10,749 nucleotides of DNA from assembly GCA_012519125.1 (NCBI GenBank), contig JAAYQY010000278.1:1-10749 (forward strand). Reading direction: 5' to 3'. Position 1 is the first letter of the stretch. The number at the start of each line of letters is the position of its first letter. Position numbers and translations under genes: made by a program. Below the pieces are notes generated by a model, which ran no database searches, had not been told where the DNA came from, and saw only the letters and a program-made list of their open reading frames with translations. The DNA comes from Spirochaetales bacterium (GTDB lineage Bacteria; Spirochaetota; Spirochaetia; Sphaerochaetales; Sphaerochaetaceae). Shown piece by piece: positions 1 through 6,078 of the stretch.

Positions 1-57
1 CAGGACGCCTAAAAGCAGCGCCAAAGCCAATTTTGCCAGATACCAAAGTGTGTCCAT
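1..57 (-). CDS. N-terminus of an unidentified membrane or secreted protein (partial)
   Basis: Reading leftward from ATG at 57-55, 19 codons stay open to the window edge and give MDTLWYLAKLALALLLGVL. This is a short polar start, one lysine, then an unbroken run of Leu/Ala/Val, as in an N-terminal signal anchor or signal peptide. A well-formed promoter (TTGACA, 17 bases, TAGAGT) lies just upstream and divergent from the TraB-family gene, which supports a real gene start. No Shine-Dalgarno sequence precedes the ATG, and the -10 box ends only 9 bases before it, so the mRNA may be leaderless. Too little is visible to name a family. Confidence 0.55.
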   Translation of the reverse strand, partial: MDTLWYLAKLALALLLGVL

Positions 58-66
58 GTGAGCAAA

Positions 67-95
67 ACTCTATCCGAATCCTGTACGCCTGTCAA
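67..95 (-). promoter_or_regulatory. Sigma-70-type promoter for the leftward partial gene
   Basis: On the minus strand TTGACA (95-90, full match to the -35 consensus) is followed after exactly 17 bases by TAGAGT (72-67, 4 of 6 to TATAAT). Transcription would start near 60, only about 3 bases before the ATG at 57. It stands back to back with the rightward TraB promoter, with six bases between the two -35 boxes. Confidence 0.55.
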
Positions 96-101
96 ATTCC
101 C

Positions 102-130
102 TTGTTTCTCTCTCCTTCCTTGAGTATAGT
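102..130 (+). promoter_or_regulatory. Candidate promoter for the TraB-family gene, predicted leaderless
   Basis: TTGTTT (102-107) is separated by 17 bases from TATAGT (125-130). The -10 box ends 7 bases before the ATG at 138, so the predicted transcription start falls on or next to the start codon. No Shine-Dalgarno sequence is present in the intervening TGTCAGC. The -35 box is weak; the -10 is 5 of 6 to consensus. Confidence 0.4.
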
Positions 131-137
131 TGTCAGC

Positions 138-1331
138 ATGATTGATGAAAAACTGAGCGATACCTTCCATCGCCTCACCCTCTCCGACGGCAAGCAGATC
201 CTCTTGGTGGGGACAGCCCATGTCTCCAAGGAGAGCGTCGACGAGGTGGCTTTGGCTATCGAGGCAGAGGCGCCCGACCATATATGCCTGGAACTAGACG
301 ACGGTAGGATGAAGAATAGGGAGGAGCAATCCTCCTGGTCCAATATGGATATCAAGAAAGTCCTCAAGGAAAACAAGGGATTCCTCCTTCTCGCCAACAT
401 GGCTCTTGCTTCTTTCCAGAAACGGATGGGCAACCAATCCGGCAGCGCCCCTGGTGAAGAGATTCTCAGTGCAGCACGGCTTGCCAAGGAAAAGGAGATT
501 CCCTACTCCCTTTGCGACCGTGAGATCCAAGTCACCTTCCAGCGTGCCTGGAGAAAATCCAATCTCTGGAACAAAGCAAAATTGATCGCCACCATCATCA
601 GCGCGGTCTTCAGCAGTGAGAAGATCAGCGAAGATGATCTTGCGGAACTGAAAAAGGCCGATGTCATGCAAAGCATGATGGATGAGATGGCAAAGGAACT
701 TCCTTCGGTCAAGGCGGTCCTCATCGACGAGCGGGATCGCTACCTTGCCACCAGCATCTTTCTTGCCCCCGGTTCAAAGAAATTGGCGGTCATTGGAGCC
801 GGTCATCAAGAGGGAATCGTACGGACAATACAGGCCATTGAAGAGGGTAAGATCGGAACCGATCTCAGTGACATCAGCCAGGCTCCCAAAGCCGGATACG
901 GTGGAAAAATCCTTGGCTGGTCCTTCCCCGTTCTCATCGTCGGGTTGCTTGTGTACGGCTTCGTCAACCTTGGGCAGACTGAGGGAATCAAGATGTTCTG
1001 GTACTGGCTTGCAACCAACATGACGTTCACCGCAATCGGAGCAATTCTCTCCCTTGCACATCCTTTGAATACCCTGCTCAGCATTTTGTCAGCACCCCTT
1101 ACCAGCCTCCATCCCGGCATTGGGGTCGGCATGGTCAGTGGCGTCTTGCAAGCAACCTTGCGAAAACCCAAGGTACGTGACTTTGAAAACCTCGGTGACG
1201 ATGCGACAACATTCAAGGGTTGGTACCGCAACCGCGTGCTCCACACCTTGCTGGTCTTCCTCTTCACAAGCCTCGGAGCCTCCATCGGCAATGTAGTGGT
1301 TTTCCCTATCCTGTTGAGTATGCTAGGTTAA
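138..1331 (+). CDS. TraB/TIKI-family membrane protein
   Basis: A 397-residue protein matching the TraB family, named after the enterococcal pheromone-shutdown protein and related to the TIKI metalloproteases. Family hallmarks seen: GTAHVS at 25-30 (first GxxH), an acidic LELDDGR at 51-57, DR at 127-128, and IGAGHQEGI at 219-227 (second GxxH). In TIKI proteases the GxxH histidines bind metal; activity here is inferred. The N-terminal two-thirds is soluble. From about residue 257 it becomes hydrophobic, with likely membrane helices near 257-279, 289-308 and 366-394. An in-frame ATG at 33 would add 35 residues unlike the family (cysteine-rich start) and would run through both divergent promoters, so I start at 138, which gives MIDEKLSDTFHRLTL followed directly by the conserved ILLVGTAH strand. 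It lacks an obvious ribosome-binding site. Its substrate is unknown. Confidence 0.88.
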   Translation: MIDEKLSDTFHRLTLSDGKQILLVGTAHVSKESVDEVALAIEAEAPDHICLELDDGRMKNREEQSSWSNMDIKKVLKENKGFLLLANMALASFQKRMGNQSGSAPGEEILSAARLAKEKEIPYSLCDREIQVTFQRAWRKSNLWNKAKLIATIISAVFSSEKISEDDLAELKKADVMQSMMDEMAKELPSVKAVLIDERDRYLATSIFLAPGSKKLAVIGAGHQEGIVRTIQAIEEGKIGTDLSDISQAPKAGYGGKILGWSFPVLIVGLLVYGFVNLGQTEGIKMFWYWLATNMTFTAIGAILSLAHPLNTLLSILSAPLTSLHPGIGVGMVSGVLQATLRKPKVRDFENLGDDATTFKGWYRNRVLHTLLVFLFTSLGASIGNVVVFPILLSMLG

Positions 1332-1345
1332 TTAGCTTTCCTAAC
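1327..1345 (+). repeat. 19-base direct repeat, copy 1
   Basis: GTTAATTAGCTTTCCTAAC; it overlaps the TraB-family stop codon (1329-1331). It matches the copy at 1449-1467 at 18 of 19 positions in the same orientation, 122 bases apart. Confidence 0.75.
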
Positions 1346-1358
1346 CAACATAAATCTG

Positions 1359-1391
1359 ACAGCTGCATCCGTCGATGGAGCTGTTTCTTTT
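1359..1391 (+). terminator. Intrinsic terminator of the TraB-family gene
   Basis: Arms ACAGCTGCATC (1359-1369) and GATGGAGCTGT (1374-1384) pair over 10 positions with one G/G mismatch around a CGTC loop, and are followed by TTTCTTTT running to 1391. It lies 28 bases past the TraB stop. The right arm is also the left arm of a second, perfect hairpin (see 1375-1402). Confidence 0.6.
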
Positions 1392-1402
1392 AACAGCTCC
1401 AT
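1375..1402. other. Perfect 11-bp hairpin overlapping the terminator
   Basis: ATGGAGCTGTT (1375-1385) pairs perfectly with AACAGCTCCAT (1392-1402) around a six-base loop that is itself the T-tract of the upstream hairpin. The two structures are mutually exclusive. On the minus strand it lies beyond radA and may protect or help end that transcript, but no T-run follows it in that direction. Confidence 0.6.
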
Positions 1403-1448
1403 ACGTTCCTATAGTTTTTAATAGTGTGGGTTTATAAACAGAGATTTA

Positions 1449-1467
1449 GTTAATTAGTTTTCCTAAC
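1449..1467 (+). repeat. 19-base direct repeat, copy 2
   Basis: GTTAATTAGTTTTCCTAAC, one mismatch from the copy at 1327-1345. It ends two bases before the radA stop codon (1472-1470). The pair brackets the convergent gap and its hairpins. Confidence 0.75.
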
Positions 1468-1469
1468 TT

Positions 1470-2828
1470 TTATAATTTACCCAGCTTTGTGCATGCTTCG
1501 AGTGCGTCTCTGATTGTAGCACAAGGATACTGGTTCAGCGGGGAATGGGAGAGAGCTCGGGGTAAGAGAGAGCGGGAAAAGCCAAGCTCCTTTGCTGCCT
1601 TTTCCCGTTTTTCAGGAAAACCTACACTGCGTACTTCCCCTGCAAGGCTCAACTCTCCAAAGCTTACCAAAGCCTTGGGAAGGCTCTTCCCGCTGAGGGC
1701 GGACCAGAGGGCGAGTGCCAAGGGAAGCTCAATGGAAACCTCACTGAGTTTCATACCTCCCGCCACATTCACATAGATGTCCTGATCACTCAGGCGCACC
1801 CCAGCATGGCGTTCCAAAATGGCTGCCACTCGGGTAACCCTAGCCGTGTCGATACGCTCTGAATAGATGCGTGAGTACCCGTTCTTTGCAAGGGTTGTCA
1901 AAGCCTGGATCTCGACCAAAAAGGTACGTGATCCTTCGATGACCGCGGTGTAGGCGATACCGGCAGGAAGGGTTGTACCACTGCGGTCGGTGATGAAAAA
2001 TGAAGAGGGATTTGCCACCGCGGTGAGCCCCTTCTCATGCATGCTGAAAATGCCTATCTCATCAACGGAACCAAAACGATTCTTTGCTGCACGCACCAAA
2101 CGAACTCCGCTGGAAACCTGTTCAAAGTAGAGGACGGTATCAACCAGATGTTCGATGACTTTCGGTCCTGCAAGCACCCCTTCCTTCGTCACATGACCAA
2201 TAAGAAAGAGGGAGATTCCCAGCTGTTTGCATATGCCCACCAACAAGGTGGAGCAGTAGCGTATCTGGTTCACCGAGCCTGCAGGAGAGGGAAGCTCTTC
2301 GCTGCTGAGTGTCTGCAGGGAGTCGATGACCACCACATCAGGCTTGGTGGAAGTGAGAAGTGATTCGAGGATTTCTGCGCGGGTATCACAGAAGATATCG
2401 ATCGAAGAGAGCTTGAGATCCAATCGCTGGGCCCTGAGTTTGACCTGGCTGGGAGACTCCTCGCCTGATACGTAGAGCACCTTTCTTCCCAGAGAGCACT
2501 TCTCCAAGACTTGGAGCATAAGCGTGGATTTCCCGATTCCCGGCTCTCCGCCAAGCAGGATGGAGGAGCCACGCATAACCCCTCCTCCAAGAACCCGGTC
2601 AAGCTCCCCGATGCCCGTCTCATAGCGGAAGTGTGGGTCTATGACGACACTCTCCAACGAAACCGGCTTGGCAAGCGTGCTGATGAGAGCATGCTTGCCA
2701 TCGGAAACACTCTGTATCGCCTCTTCCTCAAAGGTGTTCCAGCTACCACAGTCCGGACAGCGCCCCAACCACTTGGTTTCGCTTCGCCCACACTGGCTGC
2801 AAACATAATGAACATCCTTCGATTTCAC
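1470..2828 (-). CDS. radA: DNA repair protein RadA (Sms), branch-migration ATPase/helicase
   Basis: A 452-residue, full-length RadA, a cytoplasmic RecA-like motor that processes recombination intermediates alongside RecA. Domains in order: a zinc finger with cysteines at 10, 13, 24 and 27 (CSQCG...CPDCG); a RecA-like ATPase with Walker A GEPGIGKST near 94-102 and Walker B VVVIDS near 165-170; the RadA signature KNRFGS at 249-254; and a C-terminal Lon-protease-like domain (about 270-452) that in this family has no peptidase role. Start choice: an in-frame TTG at 2834 abuts AAGGAG with no spacing and cannot use it, while GTG at 2828 sits six bases after that AAGGAG. It is the last gene of the parA-parB-ppi-radA run, 25 bases after the isomerase stop. 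No convincing terminator with a T-run follows on this strand. Confidence 0.95.
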   Translation of the reverse strand: MKSKDVHYVCSQCGRSETKWLGRCPDCGSWNTFEEEAIQSVSDGKHALISTLAKPVSLESVVIDPHFRYETGIGELDRVLGGGVMRGSSILLGGEPGIGKSTLMLQVLEKCSLGRKVLYVSGEESPSQVKLRAQRLDLKLSSIDIFCDTRAEILESLLTSTKPDVVVIDSLQTLSSEELPSPAGSVNQIRYCSTLLVGICKQLGISLFLIGHVTKEGVLAGPKVIEHLVDTVLYFEQVSSGVRLVRAAKNRFGSVDEIGIFSMHEKGLTAVANPSSFFITDRSGTTLPAGIAYTAVIEGSRTFLVEIQALTTLAKNGYSRIYSERIDTARVTRVAAILERHAGVRLSDQDIYVNVAGGMKLSEVSIELPLALALWSALSGKSLPKALVSFGELSLAGEVRSVGFPEKREKAAKELGFSRSLLPRALSHSPLNQYPCATIRDALEACTKLGKL

Positions 2829-2834
2829 AGGCAA

Positions 2835-2840
2835 CTCCTT
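2835..2840 (-). promoter_or_regulatory. Ribosome-binding site that sets the radA start
   Basis: AAGGAG on the minus strand lies six bases upstream of the GTG at 2828 and directly against the TTG at 2834. The spacing favours GTG as the initiation codon. Confidence 0.65.
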
Positions 2841-2853
2841 GCTATATTTACTA

Positions 2854-3804
2854 TTAGAACTTAATCAACTCAACATCGAAGATCAAGTATGCATTCGGAG
2901 GAATGACTCCCGGATACCCCATGGTCCCATAGCCGAGTTCAGGGGGGATGATCAGGGTACGCTGCTCCCCGGCACTCATGGTCATCAGTGCCTCATTCCA
3001 TCCCTCGATCACTTCACCGATGGCAAATTGAGCAGGACTGCCTCTGCGAACTGAGCTGTCAAACACTCTGCCATCGAGCAATGAGCCGGTATAGTGCACC
3101 GTTACTTTCTGACCATATGCAGGATTCTTCTTTCCATCGCCAGCTTTCTTCACTACATACCGAAGACCGCTGGGAGTGATGGTTGCATCAGGGAAGCGGT
3201 TCTTCAGCTCTGCATCCAGCTTCGCCTGTTCCTTTCCTTGAGCTTTCTTATTCCTCTCCTCGACTTCAAGTACATACTGTGTAAAGGTTTCTCTTGTTAC
3301 AGTGAAGGACGTTGCACTTGCTCCCTTGCGCAGGATTTCCACATGTTTGATCTTGTCTCCCTGTGCAATGGTGTCTACAACACCCTGCCCTTCAACCACA
3401 TGGCCAAAGACCGTGTGCTTGCCATCAAGCCAAGGCGTCGGTACATGGGTGATGAAAAATTGGCTTCCATTGGTGCCAGGCCCAGCATTCGCCATGGAGA
3501 GAACTCCAGCTGTGGTATGCTTCAGGGTGTCAACAATCTCATCGGGGAACGTATAGCCCGGTCCACCGGTTCCAGTTCCCTTGGGACATCCTCCCTGAAT
3601 CATGAAATTCTCAATGACACGGTGGAAGGTGAGATTGTCATAATACCGTGCATGCTTTCCATTGATATTCAGGGTTCCCTCTGCCAAGCCAATAAAATTC
3701 GCCACGGTCATCGGCGTCTTTTCATGCTCGAGCAAAAGTGTGATATCCCCTTTTGTAGTATGCAGTACGGCATACAAGCCGTCTGTCAGGTTCTGTGTGT
3801 CCAT
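2854..3804 (-). CDS. Dual-family peptidyl-prolyl isomerase: cyclophilin fused to FKBP
   Basis: A 316-residue cytoplasmic protein (no signal peptide) joining two unrelated prolyl-isomerase folds. Residues 8-162 are a cyclophilin with active-site pattern [13 protein letters not shown] at 60-72 (Arg62, Phe67, Met68, Gln70), SQFF at 114-117 and Trp125, the position that binds cyclosporin in human cyclophilin A. Residues 163-208 form a charged linker with a helical stretch rich in Glu/Lys. Residues 212-316 are an FKBP domain: VHYTG at 236-240, Phe248-Asp249, VIEGW at 265-269, YG at 292-293, IPPNA at 301-305. Both active sites look intact. Chimeras in this order are known from a few bacteria, including Treponema. 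The ATG at 3804 has a good AGAGGAG five bases upstream. It lies 18 bases after parB and 25 before radA, so it is probably co-transcribed with the segregation genes. Its client is unknown. Confidence 0.93.
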   Translation of the reverse strand: MDTQNLTDGLYAVLHTTKGDITLLLEHEKTPMTVANFIGLAEGTLNINGKHARYYDNLTFHRVIENFMIQGGCPKGTGTGGPGYTFPDEIVDTLKHTTAGVLSMANAGPGTNGSQFFITHVPTPWLDGKHTVFGHVVEGQGVVDTIAQGDKIKHVEILRKGASATSFTVTRETFTQYVLEVEERNKKAQGKEQAKLDAELKNRFPDATITPSGLRYVVKKAGDGKKNPAYGQKVTVHYTGSLLDGRVFDSSVRRGSPAQFAIGEVIEGWNEALMTMSAGEQRTLIIPPELGYGTMGYPGVIPPNAYLIFDVELIKF

Positions 3805-3822
3805 GATAACTCCTCTAACGTA

Positions 3823-4773
3823 TTATACTTCGAACAACTCCTGGCTAGGAGCCAAAAGTTGGTACAGTCGTTCCAATTCCTCGCTGCTTCGATAAGGAAT
3901 CTCAAGCTTCCCTTTCTCAAGCGAGCCTTTCACTTCAACCTGCGATCCTACAACATGAAGGAACTTATCCTCCACGGCGAGGATATCGGCAGACTTTGCC
4001 AAGCCTTTCTTTGCACGTTTTTTCTTTTGATATGCCACCCGTTTTCCCATGTTGAATTGGGCTGCCAATTGTTCCGTTGCACGAACGGACAGCTCCTTTT
4101 CCAATACGGTTCGGTATAGTATCTCGCGATCTGCAGGGTTGACAACCGAGAGAATCGCACGTGCTTGCCCAGCACTGAATTTGCCATGCAAGAGGTCTTG
4201 CTGCATAGCAGAACTCAATTGAAGGAGTCTGATGCTGTTGCTGATGGTAGATCTGTTCTTTCCCATCCGGTTCGCCAACTCCTCTTGTGTTATGCCTGCT
4301 TCCTGTATGAGATAGGCATACGCTTTCGCCTCTTCGATAGGATTTAGGTTCTCTCTTTGGATATTTTCAATGAGAGAGACCTCCAGACGCTGCATCTGGG
4401 TAAAATCCTTTACCAAAACAGGTATTGAGGAGAGTCCAGCTAGCTTCGTTGCCCGATACCGTCGTTCTCCAGCTACAATGCTATACTGCCCAGGTGCAAT
4501 TTCCTCTACCAAGATAGGCTGCAAGACACCCTCACGCTTGATCGATTGAGCCAGCTCTTCCAGTGATTCTTGGTTGAAATCCTTCCGAGGCTGATTGGGA
4601 TTGGCACGAATGTTCTCAACAGGAACTTCGAGTATCCGCTGGGCTGTATCCAGCTCCTGCTTATGAGAAGCAAGGCCCAATGCTGTATCCAATACCGAAT
4701 CAAAGGAGTAATCCTGCATCAAGGAACCAATTCCCTTACCCAGTCCATGTTTCTTAGGTGTTTCTTGCGACAC
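3823..4773 (-). CDS. parB: Chromosome-partitioning protein ParB (CTP-dependent clamp)
   Basis: A 316-residue ParB. The N-terminal LGKGIGSLMQDY (11-22) is the kind of basic segment that stimulates ParA ATPase. The ParB/Srx CTP-binding domain spans about 45-145, with NPNQPRK at 58-64, GERRYRA at 102-108 and ENIQREN at 136-142. A central helix-turn-helix at about 161-184 (TQEELANRMGKNRSTISNSI) recognises parS. A lysine/arginine-rich linker near 244-260 precedes a C-terminal dimerisation domain. Family knowledge: it loads at parS, closes with CTP, slides along DNA and recruits ParA and SMC. The start is GTG at 4773, preceded by GGAGG nine bases upstream; it overlaps the end of parA by 20 bases, suggesting translational coupling. 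Its cognate parS sites lie at 5887-6094, just past parA and nfu. Confidence 0.96.
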   Translation of the reverse strand: MSQETPKKHGLGKGIGSLMQDYSFDSVLDTALGLASHKQELDTAQRILEVPVENIRANPNQPRKDFNQESLEELAQSIKREGVLQPILVEEIAPGQYSIVAGERRYRATKLAGLSSIPVLVKDFTQMQRLEVSLIENIQRENLNPIEEAKAYAYLIQEAGITQEELANRMGKNRSTISNSIRLLQLSSAMQQDLLHGKFSAGQARAILSVVNPADREILYRTVLEKELSVRATEQLAAQFNMGKRVAYQKKKRAKKGLAKSADILAVEDKFLHVVGSQVEVKGSLEKGKLEIPYRSSEELERLYQLLAPSQELFEV

Positions 4774-5524
4774 GTTCGATTACCTCCTCTGCCAGAGCCT
4801 TATAGGCTTTCGCTCCACTGCTTGCATTATCATAAACATTGATAGGCATTCCATGAGACGGTGCTTCAGCAATACGGACATTCCGTGGAATCATGGTCTT
4901 GAATACCAAGGTATTGAAGAATGAACTGATATCCTCAACCACCTCATTTGCCAACTTGGTGCGTTTGCTATACATGGTGAAGAGTATCCCAAGCACTTCC
5001 AAGTCAGGATTGAGGGATTTTTTCATATTCCCTACTGTTCGCATCAGCAAATTCAAGCCTTCCATGGCAAAATACTCACACTGCATTGGGATGATGACAT
5101 GCTTGGCCCATACCATGGCATTCACGGTAACCAGTCCCAAAGAGGGAGGGCAATCACCGAGGATATAATCCCAGTCCTCTTCCAAACCTACCAAGACCCG
5201 TTTGAGAAAGAATTCACGTTCATCCTCACCAACCAATTCGATGTTCAAGCCAGCCATATTGATGTTGCTTGCTATTGCATACAGGTTACGGATCGGTGTT
5301 TGTTGTATGGCTTCAGCAGCACTGCACTGGCCTGCAATGACTTCATACAAGCCTGGCTTCCTCCCATCAATGGAGGTGGCACTGGTAAGGTTACCTTGGG
5401 AATCCAGGTCAATAAGAAGGACCTTTTTCCCTTTCTGTGCCAGTGCAGATCCCAGATTAACAGCAGATGTGGTCTTGCCAACTCCGCCTTTTTGGTTTAG
5501 AAACAGTATCGTTTGCGCACTCAT
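4754..5524 (-). CDS. parA: Chromosome-partitioning ATPase ParA (Soj)
   Basis: A 256-residue ParA/MinD-type ATPase lacking the N-terminal helix-turn-helix of plasmid type Ia ParA, so it is of the chromosomal Soj kind. It shows the deviant Walker A motif KGGVGKTT (12-19, signature Lys12 and Lys17), LLIDLDSQGN (36-45) and the Walker B strand DYILGDCPPSLG (119-130). Role: an ATP-bound dimer binds nucleoid DNA nonspecifically and pulls ParB-parS complexes. Start choice: an in-frame upstream codon at 5563 would add 13 residues lying across the promoter, while ATG at 5524 begins MSAQTILFLNQKGG, the usual distance to Walker A. A GTGACA/17/TATAGT promoter ends seven bases before this ATG, so the mRNA is predicted to be leaderless. 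It heads the parA-parB-isomerase-radA operon. Confidence 0.95.
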   Translation of the reverse strand: MSAQTILFLNQKGGVGKTTSAVNLGSALAQKGKKVLLIDLDSQGNLTSATSIDGRKPGLYEVIAGQCSAAEAIQQTPIRNLYAIASNINMAGLNIELVGEDEREFFLKRVLVGLEEDWDYILGDCPPSLGLVTVNAMVWAKHVIIPMQCEYFAMEGLNLLMRTVGNMKKSLNPDLEVLGILFTMYSKRTKLANEVVEDISSFFNTLVFKTMIPRNVRIAEAPSHGMPINVYDNASSGAKAYKALAEEVIERVARNT

Positions 5525-5546
5525 ATCCGTTACTATACGGAAATAT
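5523..5546. promoter_or_regulatory. Imperfect dyad over the parA -10 and start
   Basis: ATATCCGT at the left and ACGGAAATAT at the right are inverted repeats apart from a two-base insertion, centred on the parA -10 box. It could be an operator for autoregulation, but the symmetry is modest and may be chance. Confidence 0.25.
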
Positions 5547-5560
5547 CCAAGTATTGTCAC
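5532..5560 (-). promoter_or_regulatory. Promoter of the parAB operon, predicted leaderless
   Basis: On the minus strand GTGACA (5560-5555, 5 of 6) is 17 bases from TATAGT (5537-5532, 5 of 6). The -10 box ends seven bases before the parA ATG at 5524, so transcription should begin at or next to the start codon. Only a weak ACGGA resembles a ribosome-binding site, and it falls inside the predicted non-transcribed stretch. Confidence 0.55.
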
Positions 5561-5577
5561 CACAAAAGGCTAAGTCC

Positions 5578-5606
5578 TTGACCCTTCTTTCCCTCTATTG
5601 TATCTT
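5578..5606 (+). promoter_or_regulatory. Promoter of the nfu-like gene
   Basis: TTGACC (5578-5583, 5 of 6) is followed after 17 bases by TATCTT (5601-5606). The predicted start near 5613 leaves a leader of about 20 bases that carries the GGAGG ribosome-binding site. It is divergent from the parA promoter, with 17 bases between the -35 boxes. Confidence 0.55.
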
Positions 5607-5619
5607 CAAGATACCCTAT

Positions 5620-5624
5620 GGAGG
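5620..5624 (+). promoter_or_regulatory. Ribosome-binding site that sets the nfu start
   Basis: GGAGG lies eight bases before ATG at 5633 and overlaps an earlier in-frame ATG at 5618. The earlier ATG has no such signal upstream, so it is part of the leader and not the start. Confidence 0.7.
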
Positions 5625-5632
5625 ATAAATAC

Positions 5633-5860
5633 ATGGAAGATAAAGTCAAAAAGGCACTCGAGGATATCAGACCCTCGTTGCAGAATGACGGAGGAGATAT
5701 TGAGTTTGTCAGCCTGGTGGGCAGCGATGTCACCGTACGCTTGAAAGGCGCATGTGCAGGTTGCCCGATGTCCCAGATGACACTCAAGAGCGGCGTAGAA
5801 CGCTACCTTCGCAATTTCGTAGATCCGAAGCTTACTGTTGTAAATTCCCCTGATTTCTAA
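5633..5860 (+). CDS. NifU C-terminal-domain (Nfu-type) iron-sulfur cluster protein
   Basis: A 75-residue single-domain Nfu protein. It has the family pattern VKKALEDIRPSLQNDGGDIEFV (5-26, broken here only for position) and the CxxC motif GACAGCP with Cys41 and Cys44, followed by MTLKSGVE. Nfu domains bind a [4Fe-4S] cluster between two monomers through this CxxC and pass it to client enzymes. The length equals the domain alone, with no NifU N-terminal scaffold or A-type domain, so it is a stand-alone carrier; whether it builds or only transfers clusters cannot be told. It is transcribed divergently from parA from its own promoter and ends at a terminator that contains a parS site. The segregation genes beside it give no clue to its client. 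Confidence 0.9.
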   Translation: MEDKVKKALEDIRPSLQNDGGDIEFVSLVGSDVTVRLKGACAGCPMSQMTLKSGVERYLRNFVDPKLTVVNSPDF

Positions 5861-5884
5861 ATAATTCAGGTCCTTCGAATCATC

Positions 5885-5922
5885 AACGTTTCACGTGAAA
5901 CTTTTCCGTGAAACGTTTTTTT
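5885..5922 (+). terminator. Intrinsic terminator of the nfu-like gene, built around parS
   Basis: AACGTTTCACG (5885-5895) pairs perfectly over 11 bases with CGTGAAACGTT (5907-5917) around an 11-base loop, and seven T residues (5916-5922) follow. It lies 24 bases past the stop codon. The left arm contains the left half of parS site 1, and the right arm is a duplicated right half-site. Confidence 0.8.
5887..5902. other. parS site 1 (ParB loading site), inside a terminator
   Basis: CGTTTCACGTGAAACT contains the perfect 14-base palindrome GTTTCACGTGAAAC (5888-5901), the core of the bacterial chromosomal parS consensus TGTTNCACGTGAAACA. Its outermost bases differ from the other two sites. Confidence 0.85.
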
Positions 5923-5941
5923 ATATCCATGCAATCCTCAC

Positions 5942-5977
5942 CACCAATTGCGTGCCCTGTAGATGGCAATCTTGGTG
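5942..5977. other. Bulged inverted repeat next to parS site 2
   Basis: CACCAATTGC (5942-5951) can pair with GCAA (5966-5969) and TTGGTG (5972-5977), leaving a two-base TC bulge, and ends inside parS site 2. No T-run follows. Function is unclear and it may be incidental. Confidence 0.3.
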
Positions 5978-5991
5978 TTTCACGTGAAACA
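5976..5991. other. parS site 2 (ParB loading site)
   Basis: TGTTTCACGTGAAACA, a full 16-base match to the consensus and a perfect palindrome; with flanking G5975 and C5992 the symmetry extends to 18 bases. Its centre lies 89 bases from site 1. Confidence 0.95.
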
Positions 5992-6078
5992 CTCCTACCT
6001 ACCAGCCCTCCTCCCCTACCCCACCATACATCATGCCTGTCTGCCTCATTCCCGCAAAACACAGGAAACCTTCATGTA

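Noticed and set aside
33..137. 35-residue N-terminal extension of the TraB-family protein
   Set aside because: It would be translated through both divergent promoters, reads unlike the family, and the ATG at 138 directly precedes the conserved region.
3094..4119. 341-codon plus-strand open frame
   Set aside because: It runs antisense across the isomerase and parB, both clearly real, and reads as cysteine- and serine-rich sequence without a recognisable domain.
5525..5563. 13-residue upstream extension of ParA
   Set aside because: It covers the parA promoter and adds residues before the usual ParA N-terminus.
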